Shown: piece after piece, positions 49,843 to 60,811 of the stretch
Layout of the letters: each line of letters starts with the position of its first letter
Numbering within the stretch: the stretch's first letter is position 1
Assembly: GCA_949361645.1 (NCBI GenBank)
Contig: OX442431.1
Location: 8,012,315-8,076,314, forward strand
Direction: 5' to 3'
Length of the DNA stretch: 64,000 nt
DNA from: Spongilla lacustris
Taxonomy: Eukaryota; Porifera; Demospongiae; Spongillida; Spongillidae
The notes under the pieces: generated by a model
What the model was told of the DNA's origin: nothing
Database searches by the model: none
Seen by the model: only the letters and a program-made list of their open reading frames with translations
Made by a program: the position numbers and the translations under genes

Positions 49843-50875
49843 ATGGAGGAGTTCGTCATTGTAAAATACCGCCACAGAAAACAATTAAAGAAGGTGGCAC
49901 TAAAACCTGATCTAGCAGGCTACACAGGTGCACCAACAAGTGAATTGTATCAGAAGATTAAGTTAGCGAAGTGAGCATGAAATACAATGTATACATAAGT
50001 AGAATTGCTCAACATGTCAACAGGTGTCACATATGCGCGACGCCTTTTTACCAGCAATTTCTTAGTGAGTTGAAGGTGGCTGATGTATATACATGTATGT
50101 CGGCTCTTGACCCCACACAGGGTTAATGGCATCGATATGCACAGACAGCCGTGTATATTTCAGCGAAGTGCTTTGCTATGGTATTGGACATATTGGTATG
50201 TGCCCATCCGCGCTGCATCAGGCTGCCTTGCTTATAGCAATGGTTGAAGAATGGAAGGTCGTTATCTCACCCATGGTCAAGTTGTGTGAAATCGTATTTT
50301 GATTTATTGTAGCCATTACACACGTGGGTGTTCGACCCAGTACTCTATCCAGAGGAGATAGGAGCACTGGTGTCCTCCGGGTTGGAAGTCATACCCCAAA
50401 ATGAAGTAAGCTAGCTCTTGGGTAGCAGTACTTAATAAAATAACCTAATCCATAGGGGTGCAGGCGAACGGTGGCAGGCAAAACGCTAGTGTACATGCCT
50501 CACTGTGGAAAGGCGATGTACAATAACCTGCTATGGGCTAATTGGGACAAAGAGAAACTCCAACATCTTACCATAATAGGCAACACATTCAGCAGTTATA
50601 TTACGAGGTAGGCAACAGTAATTGACGAGAAGCATTCATATTAATTTGTTTAATGTTGCAACAGTAATTGACGAGAAGCATTCATATTAATTTGTTTAAT
50701 GTTGCAGGCTAACAGAAAGACAGTTTCAAGAAGAGGCACGGTACATTTCCGCTGTATCCTCCAACCCCCCATAACCCACAATCTCTTATTGCAGCACCAA
50801 TTCTTTGACCATGTGAATTCAGATCCTGCCATACTGTTGCGAAATACCCCTCCCCTCCACTTTCCCATTCCCTAA
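49843..50875 (+). CDS. SRRD: SRR1-like domain protein (SRRD)
   Basis: SRR1 family, named after a plant circadian/phytochrome-signalling factor; the animal members are linked to heme and clock-related roles. The start at 49843 (MEEFVIVKYRHRKQLKKVAL) is followed by TPFYQQFLSELK, then the domain core EVLCYGIGHIGMCPSALHQA, HTWVFDPVLYPEEIGALVSS, TLVYMPHCGKAMYNNLLWAN and HLTIIGNTFSSYITR, which follow the SRR1 pattern CYGIG..DPVF..E...MPHCG..LYNNLLW.NW...IIGNSF. The last exons (LTERQFQEEARYISA, then a short exon ending LHFPIP) are less certain; stop at 50873-50875. Divergent from HEATR6. Confidence 0.85.
50613..50704. repeat. 46-bp tandem duplication at a splice acceptor
   Basis: Two perfect copies of a 46-bp sequence beginning caacagtaattgacgagaag, at 50613 and 50659, cover the branch-site and acceptor region of the SRR1 intron before the exon LTERQFQEE. 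The functional acceptor is the second one (TTGCAG|GCTAAC); the first copy ends TTGCAACAG, also a possible AG. Confidence 0.9.
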
Positions 50876-51047
50876 TGTCCTCAATGACACATCTGTTCAC
50901 ATATTCCCAATGCAAAGACTTGCACAGGTCCCCTCCCATGTGTGGACAAATTGCTCACAGCCTGCAGTAGATCCCAATGACCCTGAAATCGTATTGTGAT
51001 ATTTTGTTTTCTCCTGATTCCAGAGCTTTGGTATTGGAGATACAGTG

Positions 51048-51284
51048 TTACTTCGTCCTGTTCCCCTTTGGTACATACTGGATGGCTTTGTATGCACTCC
51101 AGATGTCCACTATGGCCACAGCCACCATGCATCCTATCCATTCCATGTGCATGTGAGAAGGGGGGATCCATACATTGCTGTGGTGCAGTACAAAATCCAA
51201 TGCACGTGAAAAGTTATCCAAAGGAAAGGTGTGCATACCAATGAAGACTGCTCCAATTAGCAGCAGCTCCATATTGCCCACCAT
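51048..51284 (-). CDS. Small hydrophobic ORF in the SRSF1 3' flank
   Basis: A 78-codon ORF starts 4 bp after the SRSF1 stop on the same strand. It begins MVGNMELLLIGAVFIGMHTF and has a second hydrophobic stretch IGCMVAVAIVDIWSAY, so it could encode a two-span membrane microprotein, but I do not recognise it. The same DNA has a competing + strand open stretch after a good acceptor (TGATTCCAG|AGCTTTGG at about 51020) reading GIGDTVLLRPVPLWYILDGF. At most one is likely to be coding, and both may be chance. Confidence 0.3.
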   Translation of the reverse strand: MVGNMELLLIGAVFIGMHTFPLDNFSRALDFVLHHSNVWIPPSHMHMEWIGCMVAVAIVDIWSAYKAIQYVPKGNRTK

Positions 51285-51288
51285 GATA

Positions 51289-52143
51289 CTAATCTACGTA
51301 GCGAGGATTTGACCTGCTCCTCGACCTGGAACGGGACTTGCTGTGGGAGCGGGAGCTAGCAGACCTATACTTGGGACTGTGGCGAGGTGACGGGCTCTTG
51401 GATGACTTGGCTTCACGTACACGAATGTATGCAGTCTCACCCTAGGGCCAAAAAAAAAGAAGAAAGAATTAATAGCATGATTGTTAAGTGCACTACCAGA
51501 TGATAATGAGTATCAGCAGTGCACGAGTTTAATTACCTCATGTGATCGAAACTTGCTATCATCAAGGTCTCTCAGTGCTCTTTTGGCATGCTCATAGTTT
51601 GAAAACTCCACCACTCCAGTTCCATCCTTGTACGAGTCTGCATAAACCACGTCACCAGCCTCCCTAAAGTGATCTTTTATGTCCTGCCATGACCCAGATG
51701 GTGGAAGGCCAGAGATGATCAGTTGGTAGCCACGCGGCCTGTATCCTCCTCTTCCCCCTCTGAAGTTTCCTCCACTAGCACCTCTGCCACGATTCGGCGG
51801 GCCTCTGGACGAGCTGCGCGGGAATTCCACTCTTAGCTTGTAACCATCCAGCACATAACCATCACGACCTCTAACAGCATCCTCAGCATCCCTACAAGGG
51901 TGGTTGGTTTCTATAGACTGAGAGAATAGGTTTAGATCCTTCTCACCTCGGATCTTCAAACTCAATAAATGCAAATGGCGGCCCTCTCCTGTTATGGAGG
52001 TCCACTTCCACTATCCTACCATACTTGTAAAATATGTCTTCCAAGTCTCGAGAACGCACGTCGGAGGGCAGATTGCCAACATATACTTTACACTCGTTGT
52101 TCCCGCCGTGAGACACACCACTTTCTCGCCTCCCGTCAGACAT
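51289..52143 (-). CDS. SRSF1: SRSF1-like SR splicing factor
   Basis: RNA-binding SR protein acting in constitutive and alternative splicing in the nucleus. The start chosen is [17 protein letters not shown] at 52143; an in-frame ATG six codons upstream (52161) is possible. RRM1 has RNP2 KVYVGNLP and an RNP1-like [18 protein letters not shown] Gly/Arg linker ([19 protein letters not shown]) joins pseudo-RRM2, which carries the diagnostic [17 protein letters not shown] heptad and GTGVVEF. The RS tail is short ([18 protein letters not shown], then [11 protein letters not shown]), ending RYVD with stop at 51289-51291. The SWQD-x-KDH motif and two-RRM layout assign it to the SRSF1/4/5/6/9 group, nearest SRSF1. 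Confidence 0.93.
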
Positions 52144-53676
52144 GCCTGTACTAATGCGCATGCGTAATGAAATGCCACTATAATAGTTGTGTCTACATGT
52201 ATATCAATAGTAGGAATTGACGGGGTTAAACACTAATTCCTGTAAAAACTTGGCGGGATTAGACAAACGTTAAAAGTCTGTTTTGCAGTGCAAACACTTT
52301 AATACTTGTGTGATCAGACGTTTCTGTTAGAGCGAGCGAAACTAGTATTCAAAATTGTCAAAAGAGCTATAGATGCACTTATTTAAGGGCTCACGTGACC
52401 ATACAAAAAAGTTCACACTAGGGTTGGGGCAGTCATTATACATGTACGGATTGATTGTGCAAAGGGAGTGCCTATAGGCAAGCTTTCCATACACAAGGTC
52501 CAGTAATCCAGTGTGATTGATCTAGTTGTTGTAGAAGCCAGGGTTCCTGGATCATTTACTGTTTAATACATTAACTTAATAATATCCTTTCATTTAAGAT
52601 TATAATACACAACAAAGGACTGTGCGTACCTAGACTCAGCTCTGTATAAAGAATTCAGTTTTATGGAAGTAAATAGTTTCGAAATGATAGACGCTGAAAA
52701 TTTCTAAAACAACAATTTTTTAGCCATACAGTACATAGGCATACATATCCATATATAAATCTATGTATTATCTCTGTCCATACTGTCCTGGAATTGAAGC
52801 TGCAAAATCGTACGTAAGGCTCCTTCCAAATTTAAGACAAGGGCAATGCTTGCGAACTACGTATTCATATCGTAATAATGGGCCTATCATTGTTACGTGA
52901 GACCCCCCCCCCCCCCCCCCCCCGGGGGGCATTGGAAGGGATTTGACCGCCCCTATTAGTCCGGGGGGTAAATAACTGGTCAAATGTTTAATATCAGTTA
53001 ATGGTAGTTCGGTATGATGTACTTTTTATCATAGCTGTGTGTGCATACTAGTACCTTCAAACACCTATGGTGTGTGCGTGCGTGTAATAATGGTACGTAT
53101 GTTTAACTCCATTTGACTCGCGCTAATAAACTGAACTATCCTCGTATTGTCCTCTAGAAAATTAAAGCGCTTTTCTCGACGTCAACATGCCTGTAAAACC
53201 TGTCACGTGTTGAAAGGTCAAATGCCCGGACTTGTGTCCCAGTAATGATATTCACGGGCCAAATCCCGCCCATGGGGGGAGGGGTCACGTAACAATGATA
53301 GGTCATTACTTTATGTAATGTCATATTGATAATAACATTTGTACAATCCTACATACATCTGGTGAGGAAGGCAGTGGCATTTGCCCTCTTCAACGTACAT
53401 GTACATGTAGTAGTAACGCAATGAAAATCATTTGTATGCTATTTCGTTCTGCTCCCCCCCCCCCCCCACTGTAAATAATACAAGTTAGGGAAGGTGTATC
53501 ACAGCCGCTTGCAATTGTAGCACGTGGCTGGTGTATCAACTTGTCCTGGGGATATATAATTATACAATGTAAATATCAATTATGCGCACGGCTGTAAAAG
53601 TTTGAAAGCAAAAGGTATACAGATAGTTTGGAATAAAAAAAAAGATACGTCCATAGCGATGACGTGCGCTAAGAGT
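52144..53676. other. Intergenic region with one MITE and poly-C runs
   Basis: It holds the SRSF1 promoter side, a TIR element (52883-53302) and poly-C runs near 52905-52922 and 53452-53467. No exon was recognised. Confidence 0.6.
52883..53302. mobile_element. Short TIR element (MITE-like), 420 bp
   Basis: The perfect 18-bp inverted terminal repeats cctatcattgttacgtga (52883-52900) and tcacgtaacaatgatagg (53285-53302) continue inward as degenerate palindromy: both arms have a C-rich run, then gggatttg, then agtccggg and a ggtcaaatg/catttgacc pair. There is no coding capacity. TAAT-type sequence flanks both ends (aataatggg on the left, tcattact on the right), possibly part of the TIR or a target duplication. 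Confidence 0.72.
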
Positions 53677-53946
53677 TCAGCCAGATTTAAACAGTAGTAC
53701 AGCAACCTGCCCAATGTAGAAGTAGATGAAGTGCTTGGTTTCGTGGGTAACATATGAGCCAAAGTTTCGCCCAACAATACAGTGCCACGTAGGGTTATAC
53801 TTCTTGTCAAATTCTTTCTTGATGTACGCAGCAATATCCTTTTCAATATTGAATTTTTCCATTGCTTGGGTTGCGACATCAACAGCGTCCTGCTGCATAT
53901 CCTCAGTCATGTCAGCATTCTTTATCACAGCCTTTCTTTCTGTCAT
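53677..53946 (-). CDS. DYNLL: Dynein light chain LC8 (DYNLL)
   Basis: Intronless 89-residue protein, exactly the family length. It acts as a dimerising hub that binds short linear motifs in dynein intermediate chain and many partners. The sequence runs [20 protein letters not shown], then [20 protein letters not shown] and [20 protein letters not shown], ending LLFKSG, almost identical to animal LC8 throughout, including the target-binding beta strand. Divergent from TRIAP1 (113 bp between starts). Confidence 0.98.
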   Translation of the reverse strand: MTERKAVIKNADMTEDMQQDAVDVATQAMEKFNIEKDIAAYIKKEFDKKYNPTWHCIVGRNFGSYVTHETKHFIYFYIGQVAVLLFKSG

Positions 53947-54059
53947 CTTTGAGCGTAGGTCTTAGTACGGATCGCAAAGGAAGGCGTTGACAATTGGTCA
54001 GGTATCCTGCGCCAGCATCCTGTGACACGGTTAATTAATAGGATTAATTAACCGAAGGT

Positions 54060-54354
54060 ATGAACAGCATAGGGGCGGAGTGTTCTGAGCTGAAGACGAA
54101 GTACGATGAGTGCTTTAACGCTTGGTTTAAAGAGTCATTTCTAGCAGGGAAGAATGACCACGATGTGAGATGTGGAGAATTCTTCAAAGTTTACCAGAAC
54201 TGTTTAAGAGTAAGGGCATACTAGGATTACAGAGTCACACATTTTAGCTATAGTGCTCTTCACATAGATGGCACTTGAAAAGCAGAAGCTAACTTCTCCA
54301 GAAATATATACGGATATCCTTGGATCAGAAAAGGAGAAAAAAGAATCTGTATGA
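54060..54354 (+). CDS. TRIAP1: TRIAP1 / Mdm35-like twin CX9C protein
   Basis: Two exons (54060-54209, 54268-54354), 78 residues. Small mitochondrial intermembrane-space protein that partners PRELI-type proteins in phosphatidic-acid transfer. It begins [20 protein letters not shown] and continues [18 protein letters not shown], with a twin-cysteine arrangement (C..C at residues about 8/18 and C..C about 39/49) in helical hairpin form, as in Mdm35/TRIAP1. Length matches the family. It lies head-to-head with LC8 and 166 bp upstream of DENR on the same strand. Confidence 0.92.
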
Positions 54355-54520
54355 TGTCGACGTTTGGAAAAATAAATTTAAAAAAACACCTAAATGTATG
54401 TATATACGTATGTATGTTATCAACACATAGACAGCAATTACTCTCACAGGGCCAAGCTTTTAGATTGTGACCCACTATTATTTCATAATTATTAACGTTA
54501 TATTTAATAACTCTTATCTG

Positions 54521-55351
54521 ATGGCTACTGTTGACAGGTACCCGCTTGATGTACAATACTGCGGCGTGTGTGGCATGCCTCCTGAGGTAGACGTCTAGGG
54601 TGAGCCGCGGTAATAGTGCTCACCTGTTGACTTGCAGTATTGCGAGTATAGTGGAGAAACAGTGAAATGCCACGAGTGGATGAAAACAAATCTACCATCA
54701 TATTATTCTAGATTGGTTGAGAAAGGTTCGTGCGAGTTTTTAGGCTTTTTCACACAATGGATCTTCTGTAGCTGGCGAGAAGCTGGACGAACTTACGTTG
54801 GAGGAGAGTAAACGCCAAACAAGAGGTATCGTATTTAATGTGCTAACACTCGCTAGATTGGAATTGTGCGTTTGTAGGAGGTAAAGGGTTAAGAAAAACC
54901 AAGAAGAAGGTAGGGTCGACTATGCTATTAACACTGACCATACTAGTATTAGTGGTCAATATTAGGAGGAAGATGAGGACAAGGGAATACAGATATCAAG
55001 ATCTCTGCGTAGCAAGAAAAAATGTGTTACAGTGGTGACAGGAATGAAGACTTTTGGTTAGGGCTATTGTGCTCAGACTTATCATTCACTTCTTTACATC
55101 CCTAAGGCATAGACCTCAAGAAAGCTTCAAAGATGTTTGCACAGCACTTTTCTTGTGGTAGTTCAGTGACAGGAGAAGATGAAATAGGTATTCAGGGAGA
55201 TGTGGGGGAGGACATTGTGGATTTTATAACAGAGAAGTGGCCTGAGGTTGGTGACATCATCCTATATACAGGATTTATAACACATCTATAATTATTTGCC
55301 ATCCAGGTTGAAGAAGATTTGATTGAATTAGTTGGTGATCAGAAAGGATGA
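54521..55351 (+). CDS. DENR: Density-regulated protein (DENR), translation re-initiation factor
   Basis: Partner of MCTS1; recycles 40S subunits and promotes re-initiation after short uORFs. The start at 54521, [20 protein letters not shown], is shorter than the vertebrate N-terminus but begins at the conserved YPL-x-V-x-YCGVC zinc-binding segment. Next come [19 protein letters not shown], a Lys-rich linker ([12 protein letters not shown]), and the SUI1 domain: [49 protein letters not shown]. The stop is at 55349-55351, only 21 bp from the opposing C1QBP stop. Confidence 0.95.
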
Positions 55352-55372
55352 CTTTAATATGTTAACAGTCAA

Positions 55373-56350
55373 TTAATTGTTTTGAATGAATGACTTTAAT
55401 GGTTTGAGGAAGTCATTGATGTATCGCTTGTGCTCAAAAGCTACGTAGAAATGGAAGATATCAGTAGCAAACTTCTCATTTATGCCACGCTCCTTGAGAT
55501 AATCCATTAGTGACGAATAAAGTTCCTGCACAAAACAAAACACATGACCACATTGGTAGTCAATTTAGTGAAATGTGTAATGAATAACCTCATTGAGATT
55601 TTCAGCATCCACTGAATATATGTTCTCCATTGCACCACTGTCATCTGGTAGTACAGTCACAGAATCGATATGCATACACTCCCATTCACTCCCTTGTTCT
55701 TCATATGAACCACACTCATCAAAAGAACAATCAAATTGGACTGATGTACCCTGTGTTACGGAGGTATTCAACACCTCAGGCAGACAAACAGATGAACTCA
55801 CAGGTTTGCTCACAGTAACAGTGAAGGTGGGCACAAACAAAGGCTGCCACGTGATAGTGATAACAAGACATTGAAGCCCCAAAAGCTTCTAACCTCCCCC
55901 TCATCTTCCACATCCTCCTGCACCACTTCAATTGCACTGTTTGCATCCAATTGTACTTGAATTCTGGATAATGCATGTATGATCACGTGATAGGATACTA
56001 AAACGTTAAATTCCCTTACTTTTCTTGCCCATAGTTCTGCACTAAAGTGGCGAGTGACCCTTTGATCTGAGTGCTGAATTTCCCAACAGCTGGTAAGTTA
56101 TCGGGAACCTTCTTTTCCAATCGTATCTCCTCATTCAGGCATTGCAGTAGACGATTGGAAGCTGGCAAGAAAACCGTTAAGGGCATATACGGTAAGGAGC
56201 ACCACGTGCGGACAAACCTTTACTAGCAGCGCTGGACGAGCCTGAGCGAAATATTGATACGATGGGTCTGTGCAAAATTGGTTCAGCAGGCTTGCAAAGT
56301 TTCAAGCATCGCACTGCAGTCACACAATGACGCAAATACACCGTAGCCAT
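55373..56350 (-). CDS. C1QBP: C1QBP / p32 (MAM33 family) mitochondrial protein
   Basis: Acidic homotrimeric protein of the mitochondrial matrix. The start at 56350, MATVYLRHCVTAVRCLKLCK, is Arg-rich, amphipathic and without early acidic residues, fitting a mitochondrial targeting peptide. The mature part begins SNRLLQCLNEEIRLEKKVPD, followed by the p32 beta-sheet region (FVPTFTVTVSKPVSSSVCLP) and acidic stretches (VVQEDVEDEGE). The C-terminal helices SSLMDYLKERGINEKFATDI and FEHKRYINDFLKPLKSFIQN match the family's LMDFLADRGVD and EHQEYI pattern. The stop is at 55373. Divergent from PP1 (217 bp). Confidence 0.88.
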
Positions 56351-56567
56351 TTGGGTCGACACGATGGTGTAATAAATAATAGTATTTAATTTAAATTCGT
56401 CTTATCTCACGTGACTGGAATTTTTAGTTTGGTCAAGAGGCGTATTGCCCACCCGTCTTCTCGTTCTACTGAAGTGCACTGTATTGTATTCGCCGTGAAA
56501 TAGACGAGATAGAAGAAACAGTTTACAGTTGTCACGCACTGTAGCCACTGGTGGTTGTTTGATCACG

Positions 56568-57927
<1,360 letters not shown>

Positions 57928-58073
57928 AAGTGTGAATAAGCGACAAATTTCACTGTCTGTCACAAAGTTATTAACTTTTCCTCTATTCTTTGTCGTATAT
58001 AAAACTTCTGTTGTGTAATTTAGTTTCTCATGTACCACATTTATGTGTGTGTGCTGGTGCCGTTGCAATACAC

Positions 58074-58079
58074 AATAAA
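58074..58079 (+). terminator. PP1 polyadenylation signal
   Basis: AATAAA lies 147 bp after the PP1 stop and 1 bp before the PRKRIP1 stop codon on the other strand, so cleavage is expected inside the antisense of PRKRIP1 coding sequence. Confidence 0.7.
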
Positions 58080-58080
58080 G

Positions 58081-58730
58081 CTACTTTCCTCCAATTGTAA
58101 AGTGACCTTTGCTGTCATTATCTGAATCATCGCTGCTACTTTGTGTCTTGCCTCCTTCCTGCTGTTCTTCACCATCTGTTTTTGCTTGCTTACTTTGTTT
58201 TTGTTTCTTCCGTTGCCTGATTAAAATGCTAAACACAATATGAAAAAGAGAAGTGTGTGCTGTACCTTCTGGCGCGCTTCTTCGCCGTCTTACTTTCGGC
58301 TACGGCTAGATTTGCTGCTCGACGCTCCTGAAATTCTTTTTCTTGGTCTTCTTCTTTAGCGTGCTCTTGAATCCAATCCTGCCTTAGCATTTCCTTGCGT
58401 CTCAGATGCCTGTACACATGGAACACCTCACTTCCAGCGCCCGCACTCGAACCTTATGAGAGCGGAGGGGTAAACAGTGACAGTACTAACAGGGAATTAT
58501 TATTAATACCCATATAAAAGCGGACAAACTCTGGAGGTTCTGATGGACTCCACTGTTTAGAACCTTCAATTGCCACTAATTTCTCCTGCAGAATCAGTCA
58601 TAACTCGCGAACTTCGGTTTCTGGATCTTACCGGATGCGCCATTAGCTTTTCTAGTTGTTTCTTTTGCTTTGAAGCAAGCGTTTGTTTACCCTTTGAAGG
58701 AACGTCATCATCTTCGTCACCATCACCCAT
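58081..58730 (-). CDS. PRKRIP1: PRKRIP1-like nuclear protein
   Basis: PRKR-interacting protein 1 homologue, known as a component of late spliceosomal complexes and a dsRNA-binding inhibitor of PKR in vertebrates. The start is at 58730 (MGDGDEDDDVPSKGKQTLAS), then KQKKQLEKLMAHP, WSPSEPPEFVRFYMG, and the diagnostic [20 protein letters not shown], where the family reads [20 protein letters not shown]. A charged helical tail (KEFQERRAANLAVAESKTAK, KKRARR, QRKKQKQ) ends DNDSKGHFTIGGK with stop at 58081. Divergent from USP30 (103 bp). Confidence 0.92.
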
Positions 58731-58833
58731 TTTCGGGTACGGGTACTATAGTAATAATGTATTATATTAGATTATAGTATACATAATATGCTCTATTTCG
58801 CATAGTGCGCTTTAATTTACACAGTTTGACGTC

Positions 58834-59138
58834 ATGGTGCACGTAGTGGTTGTGGCTGCATGTGTTGGGGCCATAGTTTTGGCGGGAACGTACATCGTCT
58901 GGGGATCAGACCAGCTCTTTCGCCGTAAAGGTACAACCTCTATTTGAGTAGGCTTCTGTATGCCATATTGCCCATATACTATATGGATCTGGCGTATGTA
59001 TACGAATTTGGCTGTCGATATACCGTCTGCTGTTGAATTAAGCGCGCTGCCCAGGGCTTATCAACTTGGGTAATACTTGCTTTATGAATGCTGTACTTCA
59101 GGTAAATTGTCCCATAAAAGGACATAATACTATTATAT

Positions 59139-59173
<35 letters not shown>

Positions 59174-60533
59174 GGCCTTAGCTTCTTTGAAAACCGTGCA
59201 TTTATGGATAGTTGACTCGGTGGAAAAATATAATGGGCCGTTGTCTTTGGCACTGCACCAAGTGTTGACGGGTGAGGACGGAGTTCCTGAAACATTTGTT
59301 TGACCCGATAAATAGTACTCCGTGCAGACGACACGTTGGTGTACTCTCCGGATATCGTACTTCGTGCATTAGCTCGTCACCGGTGGAAATTGTCTTTTGA
59401 GCAGCAAGTAATGTACAGTGAAGGGTTTGTTGTTCTATGATCAGAATGCGTCAACATAGGATGCGCATGAGTTATATCACGTGCTCCTGTCTACTCTGGA
59501 GGAAGAGATGGTACTGGTCAAACCGGTTGTGGTGGTGGTATAATCTCTGCATCAATATAGGCACCAAGTACTTCAATGTTGTGGAACATGAAAATGTTAA
59601 ATGATCCAAGTGATGGTGGAACTGGTGCTTGGGCAAGGACTGGTTAGTGAGGACAAGTGAAGTGTTTGTTATATTGTGTGTGTCTAGGGAAGGTTTATGT
59701 GCCACATAAGCGATCTGGTGATCCACTGAGAGGCACCATTCGAGGGCTTTTGCAGTGCTGTGTTTGTAAGCAAAAGGTACATGGAACAATGTTCTTTTGC
59801 ATTGTGTTAAATTTGAACTGTAGCTTCCTACCAGGTACGAGCATTTCCATAGTCTTTCACTGACCCTACCTTTGAATGCTGTAGAGGTATGTGATTACCA
59901 GCGCTCCAACACAGCTCCACCACAGGCTTACCTCTGTATTCACAGTGTTCACTAGACAGCTGCTTACAGCTGTTTGTTAGGTCTGAGCTTGTGGGGAGTG
60001 TGGACTGTCCAGCTTGTTCAAAGGTGGGAAGAGACATTTTGAGTGTTTGTATGTATTGTGAATTCCAGACATCTTAGGTAGCCGGTACACCTGTTAAGCA
60101 GACATTCTTAAAACAGCTACAGCTTGGAGTAATACCTCATTGTCTCTGTCTACATATAAATCGAACTGTGTGGCAGCCTGCGGATGGGCTGAATAAAAAC
60201 ACAACACACATGTCCTTTCCTCTCAAACTTGATATGGGTTGTTACACAGGTGACCAACGTTCTGAGGCTAGGTATGTGGTGTGGTGTTGGGAACATCGCT
60301 ATGTAATGTTCACATTGTACAGATCTGTGCAGCTTTACTCACTTCAAAGTGTAATAGAGCATACTGGCGGACCATCATCTGGACACTATACTACTTACCG
60401 AAAAGTCCATTTTGGGAAAAGTTCCCACCAATGGGTACATCTCTCAGACACAGATGTTTACAATGCTGATATTAAGGAAGTATTAAAGGTTACTGCATTC
60501 ATGCTTTTTTATGAGAGAATTGTACAAGATTGA
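58834..60533 (+). CDS. USP30: USP30-like mitochondrial deubiquitinase
   Basis: Cysteine protease that removes ubiquitin from outer-membrane proteins and opposes mitophagy in mammals. The start at 58834 reads MVHVVVVAACVGAIVLAGTY, continuing IVWGSDQLFRRK: an N-terminal membrane anchor with following basic residues, as in USP30. The Cys box is GLINLGNTCFMNAVLQ (about 59047-59100). LSFEQQ joins DAHELYHVLLSTLEEE across a 52-bp intron. Further exons give YEHFHSLSLTLPLNAVE, the zinc-ribbon CPAC, KQTFLKQLQLGVIPHCLCLH, and the His box TGGPSSGHYTTYRKVHFG, ending TAFMLFYERIVQD. Catalytic Cys and His are both present. The chain appears shorter than human USP30. Confidence 0.93.
59141..59171. repeat. Poly-C run of about 31 bp in a USP30 intron
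   Basis: It lies directly 5' of the acceptor CCCCAAG|GCCTTAGC, so it replaces the usual pyrimidine tract by pure C. Its length is uncertain because homopolymers are error-prone. Confidence 0.9.
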
Positions 60534-60811
60534 TGTAAGCAGTATATACTGATATTTGGAGGGGACCTGCGAGATTGGAGGTCTGTGAGATTGAATTAAG
60601 TTACTCTGTCAGTGTGTGTAATGCTGAGAGGTGTTATTGTAAACACCACATGGTTCACATGATTGTGTGACTTATTAATTCCGACACGCCCAGTCATTAG
60701 TAATGACAGGATGCAGGGGGGGGTATGAAGACAACAGAGCTGGTCTCCCCTACAGTTACACTAAGTATAATTCTAAACAAATGCGCACAAAATAAACAAG
60801 ACACTACACTC

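Noticed and set aside
59380..59520. Apparent in-frame TAG in the conserved QDAHE box of USP30
   Set aside because: The TAG is the end of an intron: FEQQ|GTAATG and CAACATAG|GATGCG give a 52-bp intron that restores QQDAHELYH.
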